From assembly GCF_900110815.1 (NCBI RefSeq), contig NZ_FOIT01000003.1, forward strand, positions 254,906 through 291,346: DNA of 36,441 bases. The letters are read 5' to 3'. Made by a program: the position numbers and the translations under genes. Positions 1 to 8,663 of the stretch are shown piece after piece. The notes under the pieces are model-generated. The model was given only the letters and a program-made list of their open reading frames with translations. It was not told the origin of the DNA and searched no databases. The stretch comes from Aliicoccus persicus. GTDB lineage: Bacteria; Bacillota; Bacilli; Staphylococcales; Salinicoccaceae. Position 1 is the first letter of the stretch. Every line of letters begins with the position of its first letter.

Positions 1-99
1 TGTGGCTTCACAAGTTTACACTAGAGCTCCTACCATAAAGTTGTGGCTTCACAAGTTTACATTAGAGCTCCTACCATAAAGTTGTGGCTTCACAAATTT
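1..99. repeat. 41-bp tandem repeat array, truncated by window start
   Basis: Two full periods and a partial third: the word tgtggcttcacaa starts at 1, 42 and 83, giving an exact 41-bp period. The conserved core AAGTTGTGG...CAAGTTTAC is shared with the nine-copy array at 6985-7353 and a solitary copy at 14604-14640, so this is one dispersed family. It lies downstream of the autolysin gene and its terminator. No coding potential is seen. Confidence 0.85.
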
Positions 100-131
100 A
101 TGCAAAAACCCAACCAACAAAAACCAACAAA

Positions 132-160
132 AAAACCACCACCCGTGAGGGTGGTGGTTC
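132..160 (-). terminator. Intrinsic terminator of the autolysin gene
   Basis: A perfect 11-bp stem (134-144 with 149-159) closes a GTGA tetraloop. Read on the minus strand it is followed by a run of seven T. It begins 15 bp past the stop codon of the reverse-strand autolysin gene. Confidence 0.9.
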
Positions 161-174
161 AGAATATCATTCAA

Positions 175-3100
175 TTATCTCAAGTTGTATCTAGAATAGT
201 ATTTTCCATCTAAGCCAAGTTGCTCGTAGTATCTATTCATCGACTTCGCATTATGCTCTGTCCAAGTAATATCCGTTGCGTACTGGTGCGTACCTGGATT
301 TTCTGGATTCCAACGCATAGAATAAAGTGTGTTTTGACCGCGTTCTAAGTAATTTCTAGCTATAAACTGCGCGCCACCAACAATTGCTTTTTCTGGTGTA
401 TCCCAGCCCATGTTTTGTGCACGTTGCGCGCCACCCATTAAAGCGTTGTTGTCAACTGCACCGATGCCGAACATGTTGTAGTAAGCTGTACCTTCCTCGC
501 TTAAGTTACCACTCGAGTCGAGTTTAACACCGCTTGATAATCGACTTGTACCATGACCTGTTTCAAGGAACGCATGTGAAATTAAGTAAATCTCGTTCAC
601 ACCATACTGTTTAGCCGCTTGTGAGAATGCTTCGCCTTGGTTCGATAAAACCCCTTGATTCTGAAGTAATCTTTCATTCAAGATTTCAGGGTCAATATCT
701 TGAGCCTTAGCTAAATCTAAAAATGCATATTTTAATTCTTCTGTGTTGTAATACTCTGGATCTAAGAACTTCACAACTTCTTCAGCTGAGGCGTCTCTCC
801 AAGATGTACCTAAGTTGTACTGTGGTTTATAAGATAAAGCCACTTGCTTATCTAACATATCTTGTAATGAGAAGTTGATATTTTTATCTGAGATGATTGA
901 TACATCATCGATAAATTCTACTTTATCTTTTGGTGCTTCTGGTCGAACTGGTGCGGGTGCTGAAATATCGCCACCAACGCCAACCGATACGAAGCGGAGG
1001 TCGTTTTCGCGTACCCAACCTAAGCGTGGTCCATTTTGTTTTTTAGAAACACTATAGTAATTTACGTTGTTATGTTTGTAAGTTTCACCTGTGTACAACA
1101 TTGAGTTCGAGAATGGGCGACTTGAGATCGCACCATCTGAAAATACGCTGTAGTAGATGTTTACATCATCGCCAACACGTACTGCGTTTGAACCAAGTGC
1201 AGGAGATTCATTTCCAGCATCTGGTGTAGTCGGTGTTGTCGGAATTACTGGTTTAGATGGTGTAGGTGGCTCAAAGCGTAAATCTTGCTCACGTACCCAA
1301 CCTAAACGTGCACCGTTCTGTGTACGAGAAACACCGAAGTATTTCACGTTATCAAATGTTACAGTTTCTGTTGCAAACAAGTTGCTTGAAGCGAATGGAT
1401 TCGCTGAAATTGATGCACCAGAGTAAACGCTAGAGTATAATCTCACGTTGTTTGCATTGAACTTAACGGATTCAGGATTCACGCGAGATACGTTTGTGTT
1501 CGGGCGATTCACTGGTTTTGTCGGTGCTGGTGTTGACACTTCCGGTGTAGTCTCTTCCGGACGAGTTGCTTCAGGTTTTGGTGTGTTTGCTTTGTTCGCA
1601 ACTGATAAGTCGCTTGCTTTCACCCAACCTAAACGTGCACCATTTACTGATTTAGAAACACCATAGTATTTAACATTGTTGTGCGTATAAGTTTCAGTTA
1701 CATAAATATCGTCTTTACCGAATGCACTACCATCCAATGATTTCGATTGGTTGAATACAGTTGATAATACTTTTGCACCATTGTTGAACGTCACTTGATC
1801 TTTCACTTGTGGCGTTTGTACTGGTGGTGTCGGTGTCGGTTTTGGATCCGGTTTTGGATCTGGCTTCGGCGTTGGCGCCGCCGTGTTACCCGCATTGATG
1901 AATGCAAGGTCGCTTGCTTTCACCCAACCTAAACGCGCACCATTCACTGATTTAGAAACACCAAAGTATTTTACTGAATCATGTGTATATGATTCGCTAG
2001 CGAATAAGTTATCTTTACCAAATGCATCTGGAGAGTGGTAGTTGTTTTGGTTAAACACACTCGATAAAATTCTCGCGCTATTTTTAAGAACAACTTCATC
2101 TTTATGGCCCGTTGAAGGTTTTTCAACTTTAGGCGGTGTCGGAGCAGGTTTTACGTTTACATTTTTCAGTTCATCTGCTTTTACCCAACCGATGCTTGGA
2201 CCATTCGCACTTGTTGAAACACCGAAGTATTTCACGTTGTTACGTGTAATTGTATCTGTTGTGTAAAGTGTCTTACCAACATGTGGTGTCGCTTTTACAC
2301 CATTTGCTGCAGAGGAATACACACTTGCGTAAATTTCAACTGAACCGTCGAGCACTTGAACTGGAGTCGCATCAACTGATTCAACACCAGTGTTAACGAC
2401 TGGAGAAGTTTCAGGTTCAGGATCCGGTGTTGTCGGTTTCGGATCCGGTTTTGGATCCGGCGTCGGTTTCGGAGTTGGCGTAGGAGATGGTGCACTGCTT
2501 GTTGCAGTCACATCGTCCTCATGCATCCAACCGATTGTGCCACTTGCGTTTTCTAACAAGTAGTATGTGTCGTAGTTATAAACCGCTGTACGCTTTACGT
2601 TAAACGATTGGCCAGCATACTGTGAACCGTTCGATGTTCTTACATCTTGTACTGAGCCGTAAACACCACGATTATTACTGTTCACCGTAATGTTCTGGTT
2701 TGTCGTACCTTCTTCAACTGGTAAGTTGAGTGAAGGATTTACACGAGAATGATAAAGGTCGTCGTATTTACCACCGATTAATCCAACGAATTCATCGTAA
2801 GAGTAACCGAATTTTTCAAAGTATTGGTGTGGGTCTGGTGAAGCTGTTCCACCTAAGATATGTGAAACGCCTTCGTGTGACCAGATTGAACCGTCACCAT
2901 TTGAACTATCTGCATCAGTTGCAGGTAATTTATATTTGTATAGTAGGTTTGCGACATAATCCGCATAGTTGTTGATGGATTTCGCAAAGTCGTGTGCATT
3001 GTCGTGATGCACTAATTCAATTTGGATGTGGCGTTGGTTTGAGTAACGACCCGCACCCCACGCTAAGTTATCCGTGTCCGCAATTTCGATAATGTGATCT

Positions 3101-4302
3101 TTATCGACGAATGCGTGAACGAATGCATTTTGCCAGTTGCGTGACATGTATGAAATTTCATCATGGATCGTTGAATCTGGATTACCCACATCATGGATAA
3201 CGATTCCGTCAGGCTTACCTTTACCATCTTGATACGCATACTCAGGTAAGTGTGCGATATGGTCGTAAGTCACTGCTGGCGCGTTAAATCCGTTACGATC
3301 GATGTAGCGGTTGATATCAGAAATAGCGTTTGAAAGTGTTGTCGTTTCGCTTTTACCCCAAGTGTAAATTTCATCCGCTAATTCTTGGTCATGCGCACTT
3401 AACATTGCAGCAACATCTTGGTAGAACGCTTCATCTACTTCAAGTGTTTCAGCATCTTCTTCAAGGATTAATGCTTTTTCTTCATCCGTTAAGTTTTCAA
3501 TCGCAGATTCGATTGCAGCTAATTCTTCTTCAGATAGCGGAACCTCTTCTTCTGAAACTTCTTCAGCAACGATATCTTCTTCAGTTTCCACATCAGTATC
3601 GTCTTCAGCGACAACATCTTCTTCCGTTTCCACATCAGCATCGTCTTCAGCGACAACACCTTCTTCAATATCTAATTCAGTGTCGTCTTCAGCGACAACG
3701 TCTTCTTCCGTTTCCACATCAGTATCGTCTTCAGCGACAACGTCTTCTTCAGTATCTAATTCAGCATCGTCTTCAGCGACAACGTCTTCTTGAGTATCTA
3801 ATTCAGTATCGTCTTCAGCGACTACGTCCATTTCAGTTTCTAATACAACATCGTCTTCAGCGACTACGTCTGCTGGTTCAGTTGCTGGTACTTCTTCGAC
3901 GTCTTCAGCTGGTGCTTCGTACTCTTCAATTGTGACATCATCTCCGAGTAGATCTACGTCTACTGGTTCTAAGTTATCGACTGTTTCTGTTTCTTCAGCG
4001 ACTTCTTCTGTCACTACTTCAGCCGATTCTTCTTCTATGTATGTATCAAATTGAGCATCGCTGTCTTCTTCAACAATCTCTATGACATCGCTCGCTTGAA
4101 TCAAATCTTCTTCTACAACTTCTTCAGAAACTACCTCTTCTGTTGTCTCGACCGTTTCGACTACATCATCACCGATGTTTTGAATATTCTCATCCGCTTC
4201 ATCATTTATATCGTACTCATCCGCGTTTGCTGTGTTATGAATAGTTAACAACGCAGTTGTCGATAAAATAGTCGGAACTATAAATTTACCTTTTTGCATC
4301 AT
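175..4302 (-). CDS. atl: Bifunctional autolysin (amidase / glucosaminidase) with GW modules
   Basis: Peptidoglycan hydrolase of 1375 aa, exported and held at the surface by GW modules. Order: signal peptide (1-27, ending TANA); acidic Glu/Asp-rich region (28 to about 280) with roughly eight 14-aa repeats starting VVAEDD (146-247); Amidase_2 domain (about 366-508) with likely zinc ligands H370, H476 and D490 in IVIHD, WSHEG and SPDPH; six SH3-like GW modules ending in GW(M/V)..(D/E)(D/E)(V/L), separated by Pro/Lys/Asp linkers; C-terminal glucosaminidase (about 1188-1375) with catalytic-type Glu1247 in FLETGHG. This is the domain order of staphylococcal Atl. I chose the ATG at 4302 because GGAGGG lies 8 nt upstream; an in-frame start 17 codons earlier has no ribosome site. 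The acidic repeat region replaces the usual Atl propeptide and is the unusual part. Monocistronic. Confidence 0.95.
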   Translation of the reverse strand: MMQKGKFIVPTILSTTALLTIHNTANADEYDINDEADENIQNIGDDVVETVETTEEVVSEEVVEEDLIQASDVIEIVEEDSDAQFDTYIEEESAEVVTEEVAEETETVDNLEPVDVDLLGDDVTIEEYEAPAEDVEEVPATEPADVVAEDDVVLETEMDVVAEDDTELDTQEDVVAEDDAELDTEEDVVAEDDTDVETEEDVVAEDDTELDIEEGVVAEDDADVETEEDVVAEDDTDVETEEDIVAEEVSEEEVPLSEEELAAIESAIENLTDEEKALILEEDAETLEVDEAFYQDVAAMLSAHDQELADEIYTWGKSETTTLSNAISDINRYIDRNGFNAPAVTYDHIAHLPEYAYQDGKGKPDGIVIHDVGNPDSTIHDEISYMSRNWQNAFVHAFVDKDHIIEIADTDNLAWGAGRYSNQRHIQIELVHHDNAHDFAKSINNYADYVANLLYKYKLPATDADSSNGDGSIWSHEGVSHILGGTASPDPHQYFEKFGYSYDEFVGLIGGKYDDLYHSRVNPSLNLPVEEGTTNQNITVNSNNRGVYGSVQDVRTSNGSQYAGQSFNVKRTAVYNYDTYYLLENASGTIGWMHEDDVTATSSAPSPTPTPKPTPDPKPDPKPTTPDPEPETSPVVNTGVESVDATPVQVLDGSVEIYASVYSSAANGVKATPHVGKTLYTTDTITRNNVKYFGVSTSANGPSIGWVKADELKNVNVKPAPTPPKVEKPSTGHKDEVVLKNSARILSSVFNQNNYHSPDAFGKDNLFASESYTHDSVKYFGVSKSVNGARLGWVKASDLAFINAGNTAAPTPKPDPKPDPKPTPTPPVQTPQVKDQVTFNNGAKVLSTVFNQSKSLDGSAFGKDDIYVTETYTHNNVKYYGVSKSVNGARLGWVKASDLSVANKANTPKPEATRPEETTPEVSTPAPTKPVNRPNTNVSRVNPESVKFNANNVRLYSSVYSGASISANPFASSNLFATETVTFDNVKYFGVSRTQNGARLGWVREQDLRFEPPTPSKPVIPTTPTTPDAGNESPALGSNAVRVGDDVNIYYSVFSDGAISSRPFSNSMLYTGETYKHNNVNYYSVSKKQNGPRLGWVRENDLRFVSVGVGGDISAPAPVRPEAPKDKVEFIDDVSIISDKNINFSLQDMLDKQVALSYKPQYNLGTSWRDASAEEVVKFLDPEYYNTEELKYAFLDLAKAQDIDPEILNERLLQNQGVLSNQGEAFSQAAKQYGVNEIYLISHAFLETGHGTSRLSSGVKLDSSGNLSEEGTAYYNMFGIGAVDNNALMGGAQRAQNMGWDTPEKAIVGGAQFIARNYLERGQNTLYSMRWNPENPGTHQYATDITWTEHNAKSMNRYYEQLGLDGKYYSRYNLR
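3600..3860 (-). repeat. 42-bp in-frame repeats encoding the VVAEDD acidic segment
   Basis: Within the autolysin N-terminal region, about six well-conserved and two degenerate 42-bp units encode 14-aa repeats with a constant VVAEDD followed by variable TELDTQED, TDVETEED or similar. The units are alike at DNA level (cgtcttcagcgacaac recurs), so copy number could change by recombination without a frameshift. Confidence 0.85.
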
Positions 4303-4432
4303 GGAAACGACCCTCCAAATAAAATTTTCTCTAAGCAAGTATAGCGACAACACGGCTTTAATGCATCAAAATATCTGTTTTATAAATAAAATGTAATACT
4401 AATGTAATAAAGCTCAACGTTTGTAAAGAACA

Positions 4433-4462
4433 TTTGGAAAAAATAGTGGTTTATCGTATACT
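4433..4462 (+). promoter_or_regulatory. Possible promoter of the polysaccharide operon
   Basis: TTTGGA (4433-4438) and TATACT (4457-4462) are separated by 18 bp, 26 bp before the first start codon. The -35 is weak, so this is tentative. Confidence 0.4.
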
Positions 4463-4488
4463 TTAGTGTATTAATTACACAGAAGAGA

Positions 4489-5697
4489 ATGTTAAAAATT
4501 ATGAAGATTTTAGTGATTTCCCAGAACTTTTATCCAGAAATTGGCTCTGGTGCAAACCGAATAAAAAATTTATATACGCAGCTATCAAAAATCCATGATG
4601 TCGATGTTTTGACGACAACACCGACATATCCGAATCAAAAGATGTACAACGACAAGAAATATTGGAATGAACCAGAAATCAATGATAGCAGTGATATTCT
4701 GCGCATACCGATGAAGCTGAAAAAGCAGAGCAAATCGATGTTTATGCGCCTCTTGTATTACGTCGAGCTAAGCTTGAAAGTTCGCGTATTTCTCATGAAA
4801 AAACAGAAGAAATATGATGTCGTGTATGTCACAAGCCCGAACATCTTTTTAGCATGGGTCACGCTGTTTTTTCAAAAGAAAAAAACCGGCATCACCCGTG
4901 TGCTAGAGATTCGAGACTTATGGCCGGATAGCGTAAGTAAAATCGATAAGATTAACATCAGTTGGATCTATGGTTTCTTGAAATATTTAGAGGGTAAAAT
5001 GTATCGATTGGCAGATAAAATCGTCATTAACAATGAGGGTTTTAGAAAACATATCGAATCATTTTCGCCGCGCACGCCGATCTTCTACCTCCCGAATGGT
5101 CTGACAGATCAAGAGACTGAGGCGATTGTAAAAGGCGATGAGTTCAAAGTGCTCTATACCGGGAACATTGGATTTGCTCAAAGTTTGGAACAGTTGATCG
5201 ATGTTGCGAATTTGCTTGAGAAAGCGAAAATTACTTTCAATGTCATCGGGTATGGTGTCAATGCGCATGCGTTTCGTGATTACATCAAAATGCAAAATTT
5301 TAAGCATGTGACGATGTATGATGAATGCAGTCGTGCCGAAGCGCTCGAGCAGATTAAACAGCATAATGTACAGTTGAGCTTGTTGAAAACAGATGATGTG
5401 TTTATGAATGTATTGCCTGGGAAAATTGTTGATGGCATCGGTTGTAATACGGTAGTCGTCTCGAACATCGGCGGCTATGCGAATGCACTGCTTAAGGAAT
5501 ATGATGCTGGTGTTGCCATTGAAGCGGGCAGTGCAGAAGACATCGTCGATGCAATCCAGCACATACATGATAATCCGAAGGAAGAGCTCAAGTATCGTGA
5601 AAATATGCAACGATTATTGAATGATGAATTCCTGTGGTCAAAAAATATTTACAAACTGAATAGATTTTTATCGAGGGATGCTCTAGATAATGTATAA
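4489..5697 (+). CDS. Glycosyltransferase family 4 (surface polysaccharide)
   Basis: A 402-aa GT-B enzyme of the WbuB/WcaI-like GT4 group, expected to transfer an activated sugar to a lipid-linked or polysaccharide acceptor on the cytoplasmic face of the membrane. The N-terminus (KILVISQNFYPEIGSGANR) has the donor-independent opening fold with the early Gly-rich loop; LEIRDLWPDS in the middle and VLYTGNIGFAQSLEQLID (about residues 220-240) opening the second Rossmann domain are typical of this group. A second ATG at 4501 (398 aa, starting MKILVIS) is the better family match, but neither start has a strong ribosome site. First gene of a three-gene operon with a co-polymerase-like and a CapB-like protein. 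The sugar specificity cannot be read from the sequence. Confidence 0.88.
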   Translation: MLKIMKILVISQNFYPEIGSGANRIKNLYTQLSKIHDVDVLTTTPTYPNQKMYNDKKYWNEPEINDSSDILRIPMKLKKQSKSMFMRLLYYVELSLKVRVFLMKKQKKYDVVYVTSPNIFLAWVTLFFQKKKTGITRVLEIRDLWPDSVSKIDKINISWIYGFLKYLEGKMYRLADKIVINNEGFRKHIESFSPRTPIFYLPNGLTDQETEAIVKGDEFKVLYTGNIGFAQSLEQLIDVANLLEKAKITFNVIGYGVNAHAFRDYIKMQNFKHVTMYDECSRAEALEQIKQHNVQLSLLKTDDVFMNVLPGKIVDGIGCNTVVVSNIGGYANALLKEYDAGVAIEAGSAEDIVDAIQHIHDNPKEELKYRENMQRLLNDEFLWSKNIYKLNRFLSRDALDNV

Positions 5698-5730
5698 TTG
5701 ATTTAAAGAATTTGTATAAGGAGTACATAT

Positions 5731-6246
5731 ATGTATTTTTTAAAGAGAAATTTATTGAATATTTTAATATGGATGTTATTGTTTGCAGTCTTAGCTGTGG
5801 TGTTCAATATATTAGTGCCAAGCCATTCGTACTCGTATGAAGAGTATTATGAAGTGGAAGGTTTAGAACTTGAAGCGATTGCGAATGTAAACATTGAGCT
5901 GAATGACACCGTGAACCAAGAACATGGACACAAAGCAGTTGAAGTTGTGCAATATGGGGACACAGAATACGTACAACTATTAATGCATGAAGTTCAAAAT
6001 AGCGAGATCAGTTCGATCCGCAATGATGTGCAGCGTTTACTGCTTGATGAATCTGTACAGTTCACAGATGGACAAGGCATAGCAGTGTTTTTTAATGGTG
6101 GTTATTTAACGAAGTTCATCGTCATTGCTGCAATGAGTGTGCTCGGGTTAATCGTTGGACTGGCACTTGCGTTGAATCGTTCGAACTTGCGAACGGAAGA
6201 AGATATCGAAGCGTATACGAATGAAAAAATTATAGGTACATTTTAG
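5731..6246 (+). CDS. Short Wzz/CapA-like polysaccharide co-polymerase
   Basis: A 171-aa membrane protein with one transmembrane segment near each end (about 8-30 and 128-148) and an external loop of about 95 residues between them, the topology of chain-length determinant/CapA-type co-polymerases. After the second segment, RTEEDIEAYTNEKIIGTF matches the cytoplasmic tail of these proteins, where an E-D-[IV] and [IV]-[IL]-G-x-[IF] pattern recurs. The loop is at the short end for the family. Good ribosome site (AAGGAG, 8-9 nt before ATG). It lies 33 bp after the glycosyltransferase and 12 bp before the CapB-like gene, the usual CapA-CapB order. Assignment rests on topology, tail motif and context. 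Confidence 0.7.
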   Translation: MYFLKRNLLNILIWMLLFAVLAVVFNILVPSHSYSYEEYYEVEGLELEAIANVNIELNDTVNQEHGHKAVEVVQYGDTEYVQLLMHEVQNSEISSIRNDVQRLLLDESVQFTDGQGIAVFFNGGYLTKFIVIAAMSVLGLIVGLALALNRSNLRTEEDIEAYTNEKIIGTF

Positions 6247-6258
6247 GAGGGGACAACA

Positions 6259-6888
6259 ATGGCGAATGAAAATCCAGCAGTTAGAGAGCTGAATGAACAA
6301 ACAATCGTTGATCTGTTTAATGCCTCTCTCGTAATACAAAATGCAGTAGAAAAAAATAATGTGGAAATAGTGTTGATGACTTCAGTGGCGTCACGAGAAA
6401 AAGTTGCGAAAGCAGCCGTGCACTTGGCGAAGTTGTTGCAATCCAATAAAAAGTCAGTCTTGATTTTGAACTTGGACTATCAGACGAGTGAGTTTATTGA
6501 GTCATATTTCACAGCACCAGAAGAAAAGAAAGAATTTATTGAAGTCTTGGATTCAGAAGATTACTTGAGTGAAGCAATTTTCAAAACTCAATATTCTGGA
6601 CTGGATTTCACGGTGATTGAAGAATACGATGATCGAGAATTTATCAATTTGATGTTATCTTCAGATTTGAAAGAACGACTCGTGCCAATTCGCGAGTACT
6701 ATGACGTTATTTTGTTGGTCGGTCCGAATCACAAGACATTTTTGAAGTATGGGAATATCTTTAACTTAGCAGATGCAGTTATACCAGTTGTTGATGCGAA
6801 GAAAAATAAAGGCAGTGAACTGAAGCAACTGGTCGACGAGTATCGTGGATTTAATTTAAGAAACCTCGGTGTGTTAAGAGGGAAATAG
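6259..6888 (+). CDS. CapB/CpsD-like BY-kinase homologue lacking a P-loop (probable pseudokinase)
   Basis: A 209-aa soluble protein with the fold pattern of bacterial tyrosine kinases of the CapB/YwqD/CpsD type: IVLMTS (37-42), then the position of Walker A, then VLILNLDY (67-74, equivalent to Walker A') and YYDVILLVGP (147-156, equivalent to Walker B). The Walker A Gly-x-Gly-Lys-Ser/Thr is absent: the segment reads SVASREKVAKAA. The second Asp of the Walker B (normally IIDTPP) is also lost, and there is no C-terminal tyrosine cluster. It is therefore unlikely to bind and hydrolyse ATP normally. Its position right after a CapA-like protein suggests it still docks to that partner as a structural or regulatory subunit. 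Ribosome site GGAGGGG 8 nt upstream. Last gene of the operon. Confidence 0.72.
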   Translation: MANENPAVRELNEQTIVDLFNASLVIQNAVEKNNVEIVLMTSVASREKVAKAAVHLAKLLQSNKKSVLILNLDYQTSEFIESYFTAPEEKKEFIEVLDSEDYLSEAIFKTQYSGLDFTVIEEYDDREFINLMLSSDLKERLVPIREYYDVILLVGPNHKTFLKYGNIFNLADAVIPVVDAKKNKGSELKQLVDEYRGFNLRNLGVLRGK

Positions 6889-6900
6889 AATAAGTATCTT

Positions 6901-6957
6901 GAGAATCACCTCGGGTGTTGAGCTTTTATCCTCAACGGTCGGGGTGATTTTTTTGTT
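6901..6957 (+). terminator. Intrinsic terminator of the polysaccharide operon
   Basis: Outer stem AATCACC...GGGGTGATT and inner stem GTTGAG/CTCAAC around a short loop, followed by a run of T, beginning 13 bp past the stop codon of the CapB-like gene. Confidence 0.85.
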
Positions 6958-6984
6958 TGTGTGGATGTTTGGGTTGGTTATCAT

Positions 6985-7353
6985 AAAGCTGTGAGCTCTC
7001 AAGTTTATGAGAGAGGCGTTTGCGTAAAGCTGTGGTTTTTCAAGTTTATGAGAGAGGAGTTTTCGTAAAGCTGTGGTTTTTCAAGTTTATGAGAGAGTCG
7101 ATTGCGTAAAGCTGTGGTTTCTCAAGTTTATGATAGAGTCGCTTGCGTAAAGCTGTGTTTTCTCAAGTTTATGAGAGAGGCGATTGCGTAAAGCTGTGGT
7201 TTCTCAAGTTTATGAGAGAGGAGTTTTCGTAAAGCTGTGGTTTTTCAAGTTTATGAGAGAGTCGATTGCGTAAAGCTGTGGTTTCTCAAGTTTATGATAG
7301 AGTCGCTTGCGTAAAGCTGTGGTTTCTCAAGTTTATGAGAGAGGCGATTGCGT
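6985..7353. repeat. Nine-copy 41-bp tandem repeat with an internal 164-bp duplication
   Basis: Units start with aaagctgtgg at 6985, 7026, 7067, 7108, 7149, 7190, 7231, 7272 and 7313, an exact 41-bp period. Most units contain a short inverted repeat, TTTYTCA-agttta-TGAGAGA, 7 bp with G.T pairs tolerated. Units 2-5 are repeated as units 6-9 with only two differences, so four units duplicated together recently. 41 is not a multiple of three, and no open frame is kept across the units. This array fills most of the gene-free stretch 6889-7478. Confidence 0.9.
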
Positions 7354-7427
7354 CACCCTGTGAATCCACAGAGTAACGACAACTCTAATTAACTGATAAA
7401 AATCCTATTAATCCATATTTCTCCCAC

Positions 7428-7470
7428 AAAAAAAGCATACAGAGTACAAATAATTGTCTCCACATGCTTT
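7428..7470 (-). terminator. Intrinsic terminator of the P/E-rich surface protein gene
   Basis: On the minus strand AAAGCAT (7464-7470) pairs with ATGCTTT (7432-7438) and a run of T follows. It starts 8 bp past the stop codon at 7479. Confidence 0.75.
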
Positions 7471-7478
7471 ATAAATTT

Positions 7479-8354
7479 TTAGTTTGGTCTGTTTCGAATC
7501 ATTAAGTATGCAAATGCAAGTATTCCGAGTAATGCGAATGTCCCGATTGTAATGTAGATGAATGGGCGATATCCACTCGTTGAAGATGGAAGGATTTCAT
7601 CGATAGGTTCAACTTCCTCTGTGTCCTCAGCGGAATCAGATTCTTCTGTCGATTCCTCAACCTCAGGCTCTTCCTCAACTTCAGTTTCTTCTTCTACCTC
7701 AGGCTCTTCCTCAACTTCAGTTTCTTCTTCAACTTCAGGCTCTTCCTCAACTTCAACTTCCTCGGTTTCCTCTTCTTCAGTCGTTTCTTCTTCCTCTGCA
7801 GCAGCTTCTTCCTCAGCTTCACGTTCTGCCTCTTCTTGCGCAAGTCGTTCAGCTTCAGCCTCTTCCTCAGCTAATCGCTCAGCTTCTTCGGCTTCTGCAA
7901 TTGAATGGCTGATTCGAGTGAGTTGTGCTTCAGATGGACGACCATCTCTAACTGTCGTGCCTGTTAAACTGCCCATACGTTGATATAAATAGAGCATGCG
8001 CTCGTTGACTACGGGCGTTTCTTCAACAACTGGTGTTTCCTCAACTTCTGGCTCTTCTTCTACTTCAGGTTCCGGATCAGGCTCCGGCTGTGGATTCGGT
8101 GTTGGTTCTGGTGTAGGATCCGGCGTTGGATCCGGCGTCGGGTCTGGTGTTGGCTCTGGTGTTGGCTCCGGTTCCGGCTCTGGTTCCGGCTCAGGGTCTG
8201 GAGTAGGTTCTGGCTCCGGCTCCGGTGTCGGTTCCGGCTCAACTTGGTCCCCATTATCGCCACCATCAGCCTGCGCAAACACTGTAAACTGCACGCCTAC
8301 AAATAGAATAGAAATTATAAATATAAGACTAAAAATTTTATTAAAAGATTTCAC
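7479..8354 (-). CDS. Pro/Glu-rich surface stalk protein with C-terminal anchor
   Basis: A 291-aa low-complexity secreted protein. N-terminal signal peptide ([20 protein letters not shown], cleavage likely near FAQA); a stalk of P-x-P-E/D repeats ([11 protein letters not shown] type); a short non-repetitive middle ([16 protein letters not shown], then [16 protein letters not shown]); an Ala/Glu-rich, probably helical stretch; E-V-E-E repeats; then LPSSTSG, a hydrophobic segment of about 20 residues and the basic tail RNRPN. The tail resembles a sortase signal, but LPSSTSG is not a proper LPxTG, so it may simply be membrane-anchored. A GTG start at 8354 is preferred for its weak GGGA ribosome site; another GTG four codons earlier (8366) has none. 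No catalytic domain; likely spaces or decorates the cell surface. Function unknown. Confidence 0.75.
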   Translation of the reverse strand: MKSFNKIFSLIFIISILFVGVQFTVFAQADGGDNGDQVEPEPTPEPEPEPTPDPEPEPEPEPEPTPEPTPDPTPDPTPDPTPEPTPNPQPEPDPEPEVEEEPEVEETPVVEETPVVNERMLYLYQRMGSLTGTTVRDGRPSEAQLTRISHSIAEAEEAERLAEEEAEAERLAQEEAEREAEEEAAAEEEETTEEEETEEVEVEEEPEVEEETEVEEEPEVEEETEVEEEPEVEESTEESDSAEDTEEVEPIDEILPSSTSGYRPFIYITIGTFALLGILAFAYLMIRNRPN

Positions 8355-8366
8355 GTTGTTTCCCAC

Positions 8367-8663
8367 TTTCTAAAAACTCATATCCATGTACATAAGTTCT
8401 TTTATCATAACTTATTTTAAATTTATAAACAATAAAGATACCGATAAAGACCATGGCAACGCAGTTTGAAATCGAAATACAAGTTAAGCAAATCAGTCTT
8501 CTATTAGATCACTTTGCATTTTTAAAAACGTCTCATATCAAAACAACACGCAGACAACCCAAGAAAATGTGTAATATTTCCCTTCCTTGTTCGGGTTTAA
8601 CTTTATTTTCTACTAATTTCATAGTAGTATGTTAATAGCTTAAAAGATTGGAAGGGTTGTTAC
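8367..8663. other. Divergent intergenic region between two envelope genes
   Basis: About 300 bp without a convincing gene. It must hold the promoters of the reverse-strand stalk protein and the forward deacetylase. A 60-codon open stretch at 8453-8635 has no ribosome site and no recognisable features. The deacetylase has a good ribosome site (GGAAGG, 8650-8655). I see no clear -35/-10 pair of high quality. Confidence 0.5.

Noticed and set aside
3330-3935. 201-codon forward frame opposite the autolysin (Leu/Arg/Gln-rich)
   Set aside because: Antisense shadow of the Glu/Asp-rich repeats; no ribosome site and biased composition.
5059-5610. 183-codon reverse frame within the glycosyltransferase gene
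   Set aside because: It lies wholly inside a well-supported gene, and the translation is Ile/Arg-rich without a recognisable domain.
6985-7353. CRISPR array (41-bp period)
   Set aside because: The whole 41-bp unit is repeated with only small changes, so there are no unique spacers.
8453-8635. 60-codon frame upstream of the deacetylase
   Set aside because: No ribosome site, low-quality composition, and it overlaps the expected promoter region.
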